Source: Microcoleus sp. AS-A8
Lineage (GTDB): Bacteria > Cyanobacteriota > Cyanobacteriia > Cyanobacteriales > Coleofasciculaceae
Direction of reading: 5' to 3'
Assembly (NCBI GenBank): GCA_039962225.1
Contig: JAMPKV010000015.1
Location: 1 to 64,000, forward strand
DNA length: 64,000 nucleotides
In this document: in pieces, positions 19,694-28,120 of the stretch
Position numbering within the stretch: the first letter of the stretch is position 1
How the letters are laid out: every line of letters starts with the position of its first letter
Position numbers and translations under genes: made by a program
The notes under the pieces: model-generated
Told to the model about the DNA's origin: nothing
What the model saw: the letters and a program-made list of their open reading frames with translations, nothing else
Database searches by the model: none

Positions 19694-19849
19694 TTCAATC
19701 CGGTTCTCTAGAGTGGAGTGTTTTGAAGGCCTAGAAGCTATCCCTGAGTCTGAATGGAGAGATTTACAAATTTTGACAAATAAACAAATCAGCTAAAGCC
19801 TCAAGATGAAATTATTAATCACTAAACCGATGAGAGAAAAAAGGAGTTT

Positions 19850-20047
19850 TTACTTGTTGATGGTTAACATTCTTTGAGGAAAGATAGGTTTTCGATTTTC
19901 TATGAGTTGATGAAACTCTTGATGAAGAGCTACGCTTTTCCCCTCCAGAACCGGCATGGCCTGTCTACATCGAGAGCAGTACCAATAGATGTGGTTGTGG
20001 CAAATATGACGGAGTAAGCGGTCTGAGCAGCAAGGACAAGTATTCAT
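19850..20047 (-). CDS. Small zinc-ribbon-like protein
   Basis: A 65-aa protein starting MNTCPCCSDRLLRHIC, with a second Cys pair in YWYCSRCRQAMP. Four Cys in CxC(C)...CxxC spacing plus His residues suggest one zinc-bound ribbon or knuckle. Similar short proteins are found across cyanobacteria. The ATG at 20047 puts the Cys motif directly at the N-terminus; a second ATG six codons upstream is in frame but less likely. Function unknown. Confidence 0.75.
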   Translation of the reverse strand: MNTCPCCSDRLLRHICHNHIYWYCSRCRQAMPVLEGKSVALHQEFHQLIENRKPIFPQRMLTINK

Positions 20048-20465
20048 GGGATTTTTTAAAATCAATACTTATGAGACTACTGCTCATATGTCAAATTTTT
20101 GGGCAGGAAATCGGGTAGAAATCGGTAAGAAAGCCAAATAATTAATGAGAAATTGCAAAGAATTATCAACGAGTTGTTGGATATTTGTAACGTTCAGGAG
20201 CTTCGCGAGTTGAGGAATGCACTCTAGCAAAGGTTTTGAATCCCCTGTTGAGGGCTAGAATCTCTTGTTGAGGGCTAGAGATTGGGCGAGATTGGGCGGC
20301 ACGCCAACTCTCAGCTTGACTGAGGGAGGGGGAGGTCAGGATTTTATCGGTTCGCCTTTATCAAATATTATGAATATTTGTAAGATATGCGTATCCTGAC
20401 CTTAATGCCGAGTTTTACTGGCAGTTCGGGGACGGTCGATGGCTCAATAAATCTAATTAAACCGG
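20048..20465. other. Divergent intergenic region with short tandem repeats
   Basis: Lies between a minus-strand small zinc-ribbon gene and the plus-strand rhodanese gene, so it must hold two promoters. It contains a 20-nt unit repeated exactly in tandem (20238-20257 and 20258-20277, three differences) followed by two exact 10-nt units GAGATTGGGC (20278-20297). Confidence 0.6.
20238..20297. repeat. Tandem direct repeats (2x20 nt, 2x10 nt)
   Basis: Both 20-nt units end in TGTTGAGGGCTA and abut; two GAGATTGGGC units follow directly. The array sits in a divergent promoter region, about 170 nt from the rhodanese start and 190 nt from the zinc-ribbon start, so it could be an operator for either gene or a slipped-strand product. 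Confidence 0.6.
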
Positions 20466-20825
20466 ATGTCACATCAATCTTTTAGTCAACCCCTTCCCCA
20501 AATTAGCGTTGAGCAGCTGCGTCAGAGGCTATCCGAATCTCCAGAAAAGCTTCAGTTGATCGATGTCCGAGAGGAAGAGGAGGTGGCAATCGCTCATTTA
20601 GAAGGGTTCGAGAATCTTCCCTTGAGTGCATTTGCCGAATGGTCAAGCCATATCCAAACTCGCTTTGACCTAGACGCTGAGACGCTAGTCCTCTGTCATC
20701 ATGGCAGTCGCTCTGCTCAGATGTGTCAGTGGTTGATTCACCAAGGGTTTACCCAGGTGAAAAACATCGCCGGAGGGATTGATGCCTACTCGCTGATCGT
20801 TGATCGCAGCATTCCTCGCTATTAG
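20466..20825 (+). CDS. Single-domain rhodanese
   Basis: A 119-aa rhodanese-fold protein. The active-site loop is VLCHHGSRSAQMC, with the Cys nucleophile at the usual place, and IDVREEEEVAIAHLEG is the CH2A-type motif. It should carry persulfide sulfur or act in thiol redox signalling. It precedes hrcA by 290 nt; the neighbours may be linked through stress response, though the gap is long for an operon. Confidence 0.88.
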   Translation: MSHQSFSQPLPQISVEQLRQRLSESPEKLQLIDVREEEEVAIAHLEGFENLPLSAFAEWSSHIQTRFDLDAETLVLCHHGSRSAQMCQWLIHQGFTQVKNIAGGIDAYSLIVDRSIPRY

Positions 20826-21115
20826 CTGCCGCTCATGGCAAACCCCTGACCCTAGTTTCTTCTGCTATCTTAAAACTAACGCCAATGAGTCGCCAATAGT
20901 AGCATCTCCATAGTCCGTAGGGCTAGCAACTGCGAGGGTGACTTCTCCAATTGAGGGATTTTCTCTCAGTGCTTTCACTCTTAGTCAGCTTGCTTTAAAT
21001 CAGCCTTTGTCCGGATAGCAGTCGGCAAGGCGTGTAATTCACCATAGCCCTCCCATCCAATTAATAGAATCATTTGCCTCTCTTTAAAATCTGATTAAGA
21101 TCAGCTTTTGTTCAA

Positions 21116-22204
21116 ATGTTTCAGCAAGCCAGTCTGACTAACCGACAACAACAAATCCTGTGGGCTACGATCCGTCATTACATTGCGACCGCAGAACCCG
21201 TGGGTTCCAAAGCGTTGGCGACGGAGTATGACCTCAGTGTTAGCCCTGCAACGATTCGCTCCTGTATGGGCGTTTTAGAAAAAGCGGGGTTCTTGTATCA
21301 ACCTCATACCTCAGCGGGACGAGTTCCCTCGGATTCTGGCTATCGGATTTATGTTGACCAACTGATTACCCCTTCTGACAGCTTGGGGCGTCGAGTTGAG
21401 CATTTACTCGCAGACCATTTGAACTTGGAAGAGGCAGGCTTTGAGGCGATTTTGCGAGAGGCGGCACAAATCCTCGCGACCGTTAGTGGATACATTGCCT
21501 TGATTACGTTGCCTCAGACTCGCACGACGCGCTTACGGCATTTACAGTTGGTACAGATAGAGCCACGGCGAGTCATGTTGATTGTCGTCACCGATTCCTA
21601 TGAGACACAGTCGGTGTTGATGGAACTTCCCCAGTTAGGGGATGAGATGACTCACGACGAGTCGATGATGGAGCGGGAGTTACAGATTTTATCGAACTTT
21701 TTGAATAGTAAGCTGCGGGAGCGATCCCTCAGTGAGCTGGCAACCTTAGATTGGAGTGAAGTAGACCGAGAATTTGCTCAGTATGCTGATTTCTTGAAGC
21801 GATTGCTGACGGATTTGATCCGCCGCACGACGGCACCTGTTCCGACACAAATCATGATTCGCGGTATTTCAGAGGTGTTGCGTCAGCCAGAGTTTTCGGA
21901 GTTGCAGCAAGTCAAGAACTTAGTGCATCTCTTGGAAGAAGAGCAGGATTTACTTTGGCCTGTGATTTTTGAGGTACCAGAGACTCTAGGATTGGAGCGT
22001 CGAGTGAAAGTACGAATTGGCTCAGAAAATCCCTTAGAACCGATGCGTACCTGTACCTTGGTCAGTGCAACTTATCAGCAAGGTCAAGTCCCCGTGGGGA
22101 GTGTGGGAATTTTGGGGCCAACCCGGATGCTGTACGAAAATGCGATCGCTTTAGTCGAAACGGCTGCTAATTATTTGACCGGTGCTTTGAGCGAACCGGC
22201 CTAA
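21116..22204 (+). CDS. hrcA: Heat-inducible transcription repressor HrcA
   Basis: A 362-aa repressor of chaperone genes that binds CIRCE operators. The N-terminal winged helix (about 1-80) reads [20 protein letters not shown] then EPVGSKALA and the family-typical [14 protein letters not shown]. The middle GAF-like and inserted domains follow, ending in the conserved [12 protein letters not shown] near the C-terminus. Length agrees with cyanobacterial HrcA. No CIRCE element (TTAGCACTC-N9-GAGTGCTAA) was found upstream, so autoregulation through CIRCE is not indicated. A strong terminator follows. Confidence 0.95.
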   Translation: MFQQASLTNRQQQILWATIRHYIATAEPVGSKALATEYDLSVSPATIRSCMGVLEKAGFLYQPHTSAGRVPSDSGYRIYVDQLITPSDSLGRRVEHLLADHLNLEEAGFEAILREAAQILATVSGYIALITLPQTRTTRLRHLQLVQIEPRRVMLIVVTDSYETQSVLMELPQLGDEMTHDESMMERELQILSNFLNSKLRERSLSELATLDWSEVDREFAQYADFLKRLLTDLIRRTTAPVPTQIMIRGISEVLRQPEFSELQQVKNLVHLLEEEQDLLWPVIFEVPETLGLERRVKVRIGSENPLEPMRTCTLVSATYQQGQVPVGSVGILGPTRMLYENAIALVETAANYLTGALSEPA

Positions 22205-22212
22205 GTTCAGTT

Positions 22213-22248
22213 AAAAGCCAAAATTTAAGCTATATTATTTTGGCTTTT
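22213..22248 (+). terminator. Terminator downstream of hrcA
   Basis: A perfect 12-bp stem AAAAGCCAAAAT / ATTTTGGCTTTT with a 12-nt loop follows nine nt after the hrcA stop. The stem is AT-rich and ends in T; it is symmetrical and could work both ways. Confidence 0.65.
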
Positions 22249-22285
22249 ATCCAGCGACTCAAAGGGTCTACCACAACAATTAATC

Positions 22286-22927
22286 ATGAATCGAAAACTT
22301 GGATTTGGGTTACTTTGGGTCAGCTTTGCGGTCTATGCTTTTTTCTTGGCTCCTCCCAACCAACCCGATACCTTTGAACTGATTAAAAACCTTTCTACTG
22401 GCAAGTGGGATGGAATCAATCCTTTGGTGATTGCTTTATTCAACATTATGGGCATCTGGCCGATGATTTATAGCGGCTTGATATTTAGTGATGGCAGGGA
22501 GCAAAAAATTCCGGCATGGCCCTTTGCCGTCGGCTCTTTTGGAGTGGGAGCGTTTGCTTTATTGCCTTATTTAGCTCTACGTGAAGCCAACCCAAAATTT
22601 ACGGGTTCTAAGGATATTGTTTTAAAGATACTTGATTCCCGTTGGCTGGGTGTTGCCCTCACAATCGGTACGCTGGTTCTGTTAAGTTTTGGATTACTCA
22701 AGGGCGATTGGGCAGATTTTATCCAACAGTGGCAAAACAGCCGCTTTATTCATGTGATGAGTCTGGATTTTTGCCTGTTGTGCTTATTGTTTCCCGCGCT
22801 ACTGGGAGACGATATGGCACGGCGAGGACTGAAAAATTCCTCAGTATTTTGGGCGGTGGCGCTGGTGCCTTTAGTGGGTTCACTCCTGTATCTTTGTTTG
22901 CGTCCACAGCTCTTATTTAATGAATGA
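22286..22927 (+). CDS. Polytopic membrane protein of unknown function
   Basis: A 213-aa protein with about six hydrophobic helices: GLLWVSFAVYAFFLAPP at the N-terminus, LVIALFNIMGIWPMIYSGL near 48, AVGSFGVGAFALLPYL near 83, LGVALTIGTLVLLSFGLL near 118, LDFCLLCLLFPALLG near 152 and VALVPLVGSLLYLCL near 190. It resembles conserved cyanobacterial and plastid-related hypothetical membrane proteins. No catalytic motif is visible. Its stop lies 6 nt from the stop of the convergent adenosyltransferase gene. Confidence 0.75.
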   Translation: MNRKLGFGLLWVSFAVYAFFLAPPNQPDTFELIKNLSTGKWDGINPLVIALFNIMGIWPMIYSGLIFSDGREQKIPAWPFAVGSFGVGAFALLPYLALREANPKFTGSKDIVLKILDSRWLGVALTIGTLVLLSFGLLKGDWADFIQQWQNSRFIHVMSLDFCLLCLLFPALLGDDMARRGLKNSSVFWAVALVPLVGSLLYLCLRPQLLFNE

Positions 22928-22933
22928 GCCGCC

Positions 22934-24124
22934 TTAAAAATCTACCCCTCGTTTCAAATCCACTCCCTTTTCACAGTAATGCTTGTGACAAATCATCTCC
23001 GAGTGAACACTCGCCAGGTCAAAATAAGCGGGTTGATTCAAACAGCGACCTGTAATAATCACTTCTGTGTCGCGGGGTTTGCGTAATAGAGCATCCACAA
23101 TTGGCTCGATCTGCAACAGTTCTAAGTCAACGGTAGGATTGAGTTCGTCCATAATGATGGTTTTATACATACCTGAAGCTAAAGCGGCTCTGGCAATTTC
23201 CCAACCTCGTTCGGCTTCCACATAATCGGCAATCTGCTGTTGTCCCCGCCAAACGATCGCATCTCGCCCACAGCGGTGATGATCGACTAAATCCGGATAG
23301 CATTGCTTCAGCGCGGCGATCGCGGCATCTTCTGTATAGCCCGATCCCCCCTTGAGCCATTGAATAATCAGCACTCGGTGGGACTTGTCACTACTAATTC
23401 CCCGACCAATCGCTTGTAAGGCCTTACCCAGAGCATTGGTCGATTTTCCCTTCCCTGCACCGGTGTAAATTTCGATGCCCTCAATCCCCTGTTCCCTAGA
23501 GACTGGATGGTCATGAGGCACAGACTCCGTGTGCAAATCGGCAATATCCAACAGAGCTTGGGGGGTGCCCCGACCTGTAACAATAATTTCTAGGTTGTCC
23601 GGCTTATTTTTCAGGGTCTTAATCACCTCATCTACAGCCAGTAAACCCAAATCTAGGACAGGGTTGAGTTCATCCAAGACAACAACCGAATAAAGGTTAG
23701 AGGCAATCGCTCCCTTGGCGACATCCCAACCGCGTTGAGCCTCAAGCGCATCAAAGCGCGTCACATCCTCTCTAGAAAAAAACGAAGCACGTCCCGTGCG
23801 GACTTGGTCAATCAAGTGAGGAAAACCTCGTTGCAAGGCTTCAATCGCAGCATCCTCATCATAATTACGTCCTGGCCCTTTGAGAAATCTGAGCAACAAG
23901 ACACGGCTGGATGAGAGTCGCGAACCGGCTTGTGTATCCGCATAGTTGGCAGGAGCGAATGCTTCGTCATCAGCGGCATTAATTCCTAGACCAATGGAGC
24001 GCAAAACCACTCCCAAAGCCGCCTGAGACTTGCCTTTTCCCATGCCATCATAGACATGAATCTGACCCGTGATGCGCTCAGAACGCTCAACCGCCGTGCG
24101 AATACCAATACCAGTTCTGGACAT
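22934..24124 (-). CDS. Tandem-fused corrinoid adenosyltransferase-like P-loop protein (CobA/CobO/BtuR family)
   Basis: A 396-aa protein made of two consecutive CobA/CobO-type domains. Copy 1 (about 15-205) has the P-loop YDGMGKGKSQAALG, VVLDELNPVLDL and EIIVTGRG. Copy 2 (about 210-385) has YTGAGKGKSTNALG, IIMDELNPTVDL and VIITGR. This family transfers the 5'-deoxyadenosyl group from ATP to Co(I) corrinoids. Usual enzymes are single domains of about 200 aa that work as dimers; here the dimer appears to be one chain. Both P-loops are kept. It is divergent from fraC with a 243-nt shared promoter region. It might instead be a P-loop protein that has taken on another role. Confidence 0.85.
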   Translation of the reverse strand: MSRTGIGIRTAVERSERITGQIHVYDGMGKGKSQAALGVVLRSIGLGINAADDEAFAPANYADTQAGSRLSSSRVLLLRFLKGPGRNYDEDAAIEALQRGFPHLIDQVRTGRASFFSREDVTRFDALEAQRGWDVAKGAIASNLYSVVVLDELNPVLDLGLLAVDEVIKTLKNKPDNLEIIVTGRGTPQALLDIADLHTESVPHDHPVSREQGIEGIEIYTGAGKGKSTNALGKALQAIGRGISSDKSHRVLIIQWLKGGSGYTEDAAIAALKQCYPDLVDHHRCGRDAIVWRGQQQIADYVEAERGWEIARAALASGMYKTIIMDELNPTVDLELLQIEPIVDALLRKPRDTEVIITGRCLNQPAYFDLASVHSEMICHKHYCEKGVDLKRGVDF

Positions 24125-24367
24125 TCCGAATCCTTGAAACTAATCCCAAACCACAAGTTTACCAAGAACGAGGATACAGCCTTTGGTTGGTGAAAAAATC
24201 TAGAAATGGGGTCATCCCAGCATCGAGAATAATAGGAAGATAAAGTATCAGGCCGAATGGCACTAAGATAACTACAATCAGGCTTAGAGCTAAGCCCTCG
24301 CCTGAACGGCGTACCATGAATCATCAAGCCCTTAACGTCCACCGCCACTCGTAAGGAGCACACCGTT

Positions 24368-24937
24368 ATGACAGAGGCCGTTTTGCCACTACAGACTTTT
24401 TTGTTTCAGTTTCTATTTCTGCTGGTTTCGATCGCCCTGGAATCCAGAGTCTTGTACAGAAGGATGAACATCAGCCGCAGAAGCAGCGTAGAATATTCGA
24501 CCTTCATCAATTTACTAGCCGCGAGTGTTGGTTGGCTGGTTTTTTTTATGATCCAGAATTGGATACCCCTGTATTTAAAAGACCAGATCATTAGTTATAT
24601 TTTCTTTGATCGCCTTCTCGGTCCCCGTCCAGAAGAGTTAACCTTCGTGATTGCGGCAACTGGAGTTGTCATCTTTTTCTCGGCTTTCCTGATTAAACTC
24701 AGCGGCCTTAATCTTCTCGAAGGTTTTCTCGAAGACAGGTCGAAAGAACAAAATGAATCAGCTAAACGGCCTTGGCCCACGTTGCTCCATCGTTTAGACG
24801 AAGCCGTTGCCTCTCCTAAGCCTCATCATGCAACGACCATCCTCTTGGCTAACGCTTATAGCTATAGTGCCATCTCGTTACTTTTATTTCTGCGATTCCT
24901 GCAAATCCACACTCCTATCAACAATCTCAATTTCTAA
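24368..24937 (+). CDS. fraC: Filament integrity protein FraC
   Basis: A 189-aa integral membrane protein with about four hydrophobic segments (FLFQFLFLLVSIALES, INLLAASVGWLVFFMI, FVIAATGVVIFFSAFLI and a C-terminal AISLLLFLRF). It was recognised from size, membrane layout and its place as first gene of a fraC-fraD-fraE set. In Anabaena sp. PCC 7120 FraC is needed for long filaments and for septal junction communication. Its stop is 5 nt before the GTG start of fraD. Confidence 0.82.
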   Translation: MTEAVLPLQTFLFQFLFLLVSIALESRVLYRRMNISRRSSVEYSTFINLLAASVGWLVFFMIQNWIPLYLKDQIISYIFFDRLLGPRPEELTFVIAATGVVIFFSAFLIKLSGLNLLEGFLEDRSKEQNESAKRPWPTLLHRLDEAVASPKPHHATTILLANAYSYSAISLLLFLRFLQIHTPINNLNF

Positions 24938-24942
24938 CTAAC

Positions 24943-26004
24943 GTGAAATATCTCCTCACTCTTTACAATTGGCTACGAAAAGAAGTTCGTCTTCCCAGTG
25001 CCTTTTCCTGGGAAACTCTCATTGTTTTGAGCGTGTTTTCCTACTACATGGCAATCCTGGCCAATGATTGGGTCAGAGACTTTATTGTTAATTTTGGCTG
25101 GATTTTCTTAATTTTGGGCGTCTTCTGGGGGACGACGGCTTCTAACCAGCTGAGAATCGGTTACAAAGACCCATCAAGACCCGGTTTTCCCTTGAGTCCC
25201 TGGATTACCGGCGCACTCGTGAGTATTTACATTTTTGGTGTTGTTGCTGACGATGAGACCGGTGAAATCTCACGCAACATGCTGATTTACTGGCCAATTA
25301 TCTCAGCGATTATTGCCGCTATCCCTGAATATGTGGGAGTGGGGTTAAAGATCAAAATCCCGCCCCGGGAGAAGCGCAAAAACCAGTTTCTTTTATTTGC
25401 TAGCCAAATTCTTCTCAGTTGTTGGTTCCAATTTCACTTCCTGATTCAGGACTACGTAGCGCAATATCCGACAATGGTCGCTGATGACTTTCGCAAGAGT
25501 GCTTTTGTGGTGAAATGGGAAGCGCCACTGTCCACCCAAACCCCCAGAGGTGCCGAAATTTTAGATGCCATGGGAGTTCAGTTAAGAGAGCCGTTGAATG
25601 CTAGACGCTGGTCCGATGTCGAGCGATTACTCTTACCCAAAGAACTCAAAAATTTGATTGGCACGACCCAAAAGCAAGTGAAGGAAAGACTTTCACCGGT
25701 TTGGGAAGATGATTTATGGGAGGTGAGCTTAGCCGGAGGAAAGGCTACAGCTAGGGATGCTGGAGGGTATAATCTACCCCTGCAAGCAATTTGGAGAGGG
25801 CCTCGCTCTAGCACTCAACCCTATACCGTGACCAAGAATTGTCAAATTATTCAGATTTCCCCAGCCGCCAGCGCGGCAACGAAGGCTCTGAACACCCCGA
25901 TCAATGCTCAGCCTGTCCCCGTTAGCCGTTTTGAGTGTCAAGAGGTTAAAGGTTGGGGGGTCGATCAACCCAGAAACCGACCGGATAGCTTTATCCGTAC
26001 TTGA
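24943..26004 (+). CDS. fraD: Septal junction / filament integrity protein FraD
   Basis: A 353-aa membrane protein with five hydrophobic helices in the first ~170 residues (for example WETLIVLSVFSYYMAIL and NFGWIFLILGVFWG) and a soluble C-terminal half that should face the septal periplasm. This matches FraD of Anabaena PCC 7120 (343 aa), a component of septal junctions needed for their plug and cap. The start is a GTG at 24943, 5 nt after the fraC stop, consistent with translational coupling. It marks the host as a filamentous strain. Confidence 0.85.
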   Translation: MKYLLTLYNWLRKEVRLPSAFSWETLIVLSVFSYYMAILANDWVRDFIVNFGWIFLILGVFWGTTASNQLRIGYKDPSRPGFPLSPWITGALVSIYIFGVVADDETGEISRNMLIYWPIISAIIAAIPEYVGVGLKIKIPPREKRKNQFLLFASQILLSCWFQFHFLIQDYVAQYPTMVADDFRKSAFVVKWEAPLSTQTPRGAEILDAMGVQLREPLNARRWSDVERLLLPKELKNLIGTTQKQVKERLSPVWEDDLWEVSLAGGKATARDAGGYNLPLQAIWRGPRSSTQPYTVTKNCQIIQISPAASAATKALNTPINAQPVPVSRFECQEVKGWGVDQPRNRPDSFIRT

Positions 26005-26115
26005 CGTTCCCCTGATTACAATTCAGGAGATTATGGGTTGAGCAACTCGCGTTAGAGGGCAAATCGGCCAAACAAGGAATCAGTCGCTCAGAAAACATCA
26101 GGTTGGAGGTAGTAA

Positions 26116-26889
26116 GTGAGCTTTGGGCGGATTTGGGCTATCGCCTCGAATGGATTTCGGGAAGTGATTCGCGATCGCATCTTATATCTGATTGGCTTGT
26201 TTACTCTGCTGTTGCTTCTGGCACTACGGCTTTTGCCGGAAATAGCAGCCACCACACAGGACAAAATTTTTCTAGATGTCGGTCTAGCCGCAATTGAACT
26301 GTTGAGTGTTTTCGTGGCTGTGTTTGTCGGTACCAGTTTAATTAACAAGGAAATCGACAAACGCACGGTCTTACTCTTAATTCCTAAGCCCGTAACACGC
26401 GCCGAATTTATTATTGGCAAACACTTGGGGCTGTCTGGTGTTCTGGCCGTTTTGATGATTTCACTGACACTCGTCTACCTAATTTTGCTGAGTTTCAGTC
26501 AAATAGAATACCCTTTAGCCAGTATTCTCGTTTCAACCCTTTATCTATTCTTAAAGCTGTCTTTGCTGATCGCGGTGGCGCTGTTGTTTGGCGTTTTTAC
26601 CAGCTCAGTTTTAGCCACCCTGCTCACCTTAGCCGTTTATTTCTTGGGAAACTTGACCCGTGATATCGTAACCGTTGGCAACTTAAGCCGCAACTCAAAC
26701 CTTGAGAGCTTAACTCATACTCTGTACCTCGTTTTACCCGATTTATCTCGCCTCAATTTAAAGAATGAGGCTGTTTATGGCATACTGCCAGCACCACAAA
26801 CTCTATTGAGTAATGGGGTGTATGGGGTGTTCTATACGGTATTGCTTTTAGCGATCGCTATCCTCATTTTTTCGCGCCGTGAGTTTTAA
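26116..26889 (+). CDS. fraE: ABC-2-type permease, FraE
   Basis: A 257-aa permease with six hydrophobic helices and the ABC-2 motif LINKEIDKRTVLLLIPKPVT after the second helix. The position directly after fraC-fraD identifies it as FraE, which in Anabaena is required for filament integrity and heterocyst maturation. No ATPase partner is encoded nearby, so it must use one encoded elsewhere. The start is GTG at 26116 with a GGAGG Shine-Dalgarno six nt upstream. The 111-nt gap from fraD is longer than the fraC-fraD junction. Confidence 0.85.
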   Translation: MSFGRIWAIASNGFREVIRDRILYLIGLFTLLLLLALRLLPEIAATTQDKIFLDVGLAAIELLSVFVAVFVGTSLINKEIDKRTVLLLIPKPVTRAEFIIGKHLGLSGVLAVLMISLTLVYLILLSFSQIEYPLASILVSTLYLFLKLSLLIAVALLFGVFTSSVLATLLTLAVYFLGNLTRDIVTVGNLSRNSNLESLTHTLYLVLPDLSRLNLKNEAVYGILPAPQTLLSNGVYGVFYTVLLLAIAILIFSRREF

Positions 26890-27047
26890 GGGAGTTGCAC
26901 ACCCGACTCGGTTTTTCCTCGGTAGGATGAAGAGGAGTGAATGTATTAGCGCTCAAAATCTCACACCAAAGGCTTGGCGTACCTAGACACAAACCTCTGA
27001 GACTGAAAGCCGTTAAAAAAAGTGAGAATTGCCGCGTGTTGGAAAGA

Positions 27048-27875
27048 ATGTTAGAGCAAAAACGAGAGAAACTAAAAGCAATATTTTCGGAAATGGAGCG
27101 GGCATTGATTGCCTATTCCGGGGGTGTGGATAGCACTTTAGTCGCCAAGATCGCCTACGATGTTTTAGGCGATCGCGCTTTAGCGGTTACGGCGAAGTCT
27201 CCTTCACTGTTACCCGAAGAACTGGAAGACGCCTGCATTCAAGCGGCGGCGATCGGCATTCCTCATGAGATTATTGAAACTCATGAGATGAACAATCCCC
27301 ATTACACCTCAAACCCCGTTAACCGTTGTTATTTTTGTAAAAGCGAACTTCACGATACCCTCAAACCCCTGGCACTGGAGCGAGGTTACCCCTATGTGGT
27401 GGATGGCGTCAATGCGGATGATTTGAGAGACTATCGACCTGGAATTCAGGCTGCTAAAGAAAGAGGGGTGCGATCGCCTTTAGCCGAAGTGAACGTCACC
27501 AAAGCTGAAGTGCGCCAACTCTCCAAACAATTGGGACTTTCCTGGTGGGATAAACCGGCTCAACCTTGTCTGAGTTCGCGCTTTCCTTATGGCGAAGAAA
27601 TCACCGTCACCAAGCTGCAACGGGTGGGACGTGCCGAGATTTATCTGCGTCGGTTAGGTTTGTCTAATCTGCGAGTGCGTTCAGAAGGCGATACCGCCCG
27701 AATTGAGTTACCGCCAGAGCAAATTAAGGAGTTTGTCTTAACGACAGATTTACCGACTCTGGTATCTGCCTTCCAGGAATTTGGCTTTGTCTACGTCTCC
27801 CTGGATTTAGAAGGATATCGCAGTGGCAAGTTGAATCAGGTGTTACAGCAGGAAGAATTGAGCGTTAAATCCTGA
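27048..27875 (+). CDS. larE: ATP-dependent sacrificial sulfur transferase LarE
   Basis: A 275-aa PP-loop enzyme that adenylates the nicotinate carboxylate and donates sulfur during synthesis of the nickel-pincer cofactor. The PP-loop is LIAYSGGVDSTLVAK (about 20-34). Cys residues sit in NRCYFCKSEL and in KPAQPCLSSRFPYG; the latter is the position of the sacrificial Cys in Lactiplantibacillus LarE. The extra CxxC could allow an iron-sulfur cluster as in some homologues, which is a hypothesis. The ATG at 27048 gives the usual length; an in-frame GTG at 26937 adds 37 non-conserved residues. larB and larC are not in the window. Confidence 0.88.
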   Translation: MLEQKREKLKAIFSEMERALIAYSGGVDSTLVAKIAYDVLGDRALAVTAKSPSLLPEELEDACIQAAAIGIPHEIIETHEMNNPHYTSNPVNRCYFCKSELHDTLKPLALERGYPYVVDGVNADDLRDYRPGIQAAKERGVRSPLAEVNVTKAEVRQLSKQLGLSWWDKPAQPCLSSRFPYGEEITVTKLQRVGRAEIYLRRLGLSNLRVRSEGDTARIELPPEQIKEFVLTTDLPTLVSAFQEFGFVYVSLDLEGYRSGKLNQVLQQEELSVKS

Positions 27876-28009
27876 CGCAGGAACAAGCGGTGAGTGGATA
27901 AGTCGGCGTGTGGCAATCTATACCCTGATCAAAGTCGCTGAGAAGACTCCCCTCACAGTAAGAGTGATACCGACTCCGTTGGCATTGGAATCATATTTTT
28001 TTTTAACGC

Positions 28010-28050
28010 AGAGATCGCAGAGGGGGACGCTGAGGTACGCAGAGGTTTTT
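28010..28050. repeat. Dispersed AACGCAGAG-type repeat
   Basis: Imperfect direct copies of CGCAGAG (AACGCAGAG, TCGCAGAGG, TACGCAGAGG) follow a run of nine T. A related degenerate array (ACACAGGCACAGAGAACACA) occurs near 59420. Such arrays are scattered between genes in many cyanobacteria. Confidence 0.5.
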
Positions 28051-28120
28051 GCATGATTCCGATGCAAATGGAAATGATAGGAGAGGAGAGGGAGGGGTTT
28101 CAAGTATTGAGGCAATAAGG

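Noticed and set aside
20826-21115. Possible CIRCE operator upstream of hrcA
   Set aside because: No TTAGCACTC-N9-GAGTGCTAA pattern; only a chance AGTGCTTTCACTCTTAG string is present.
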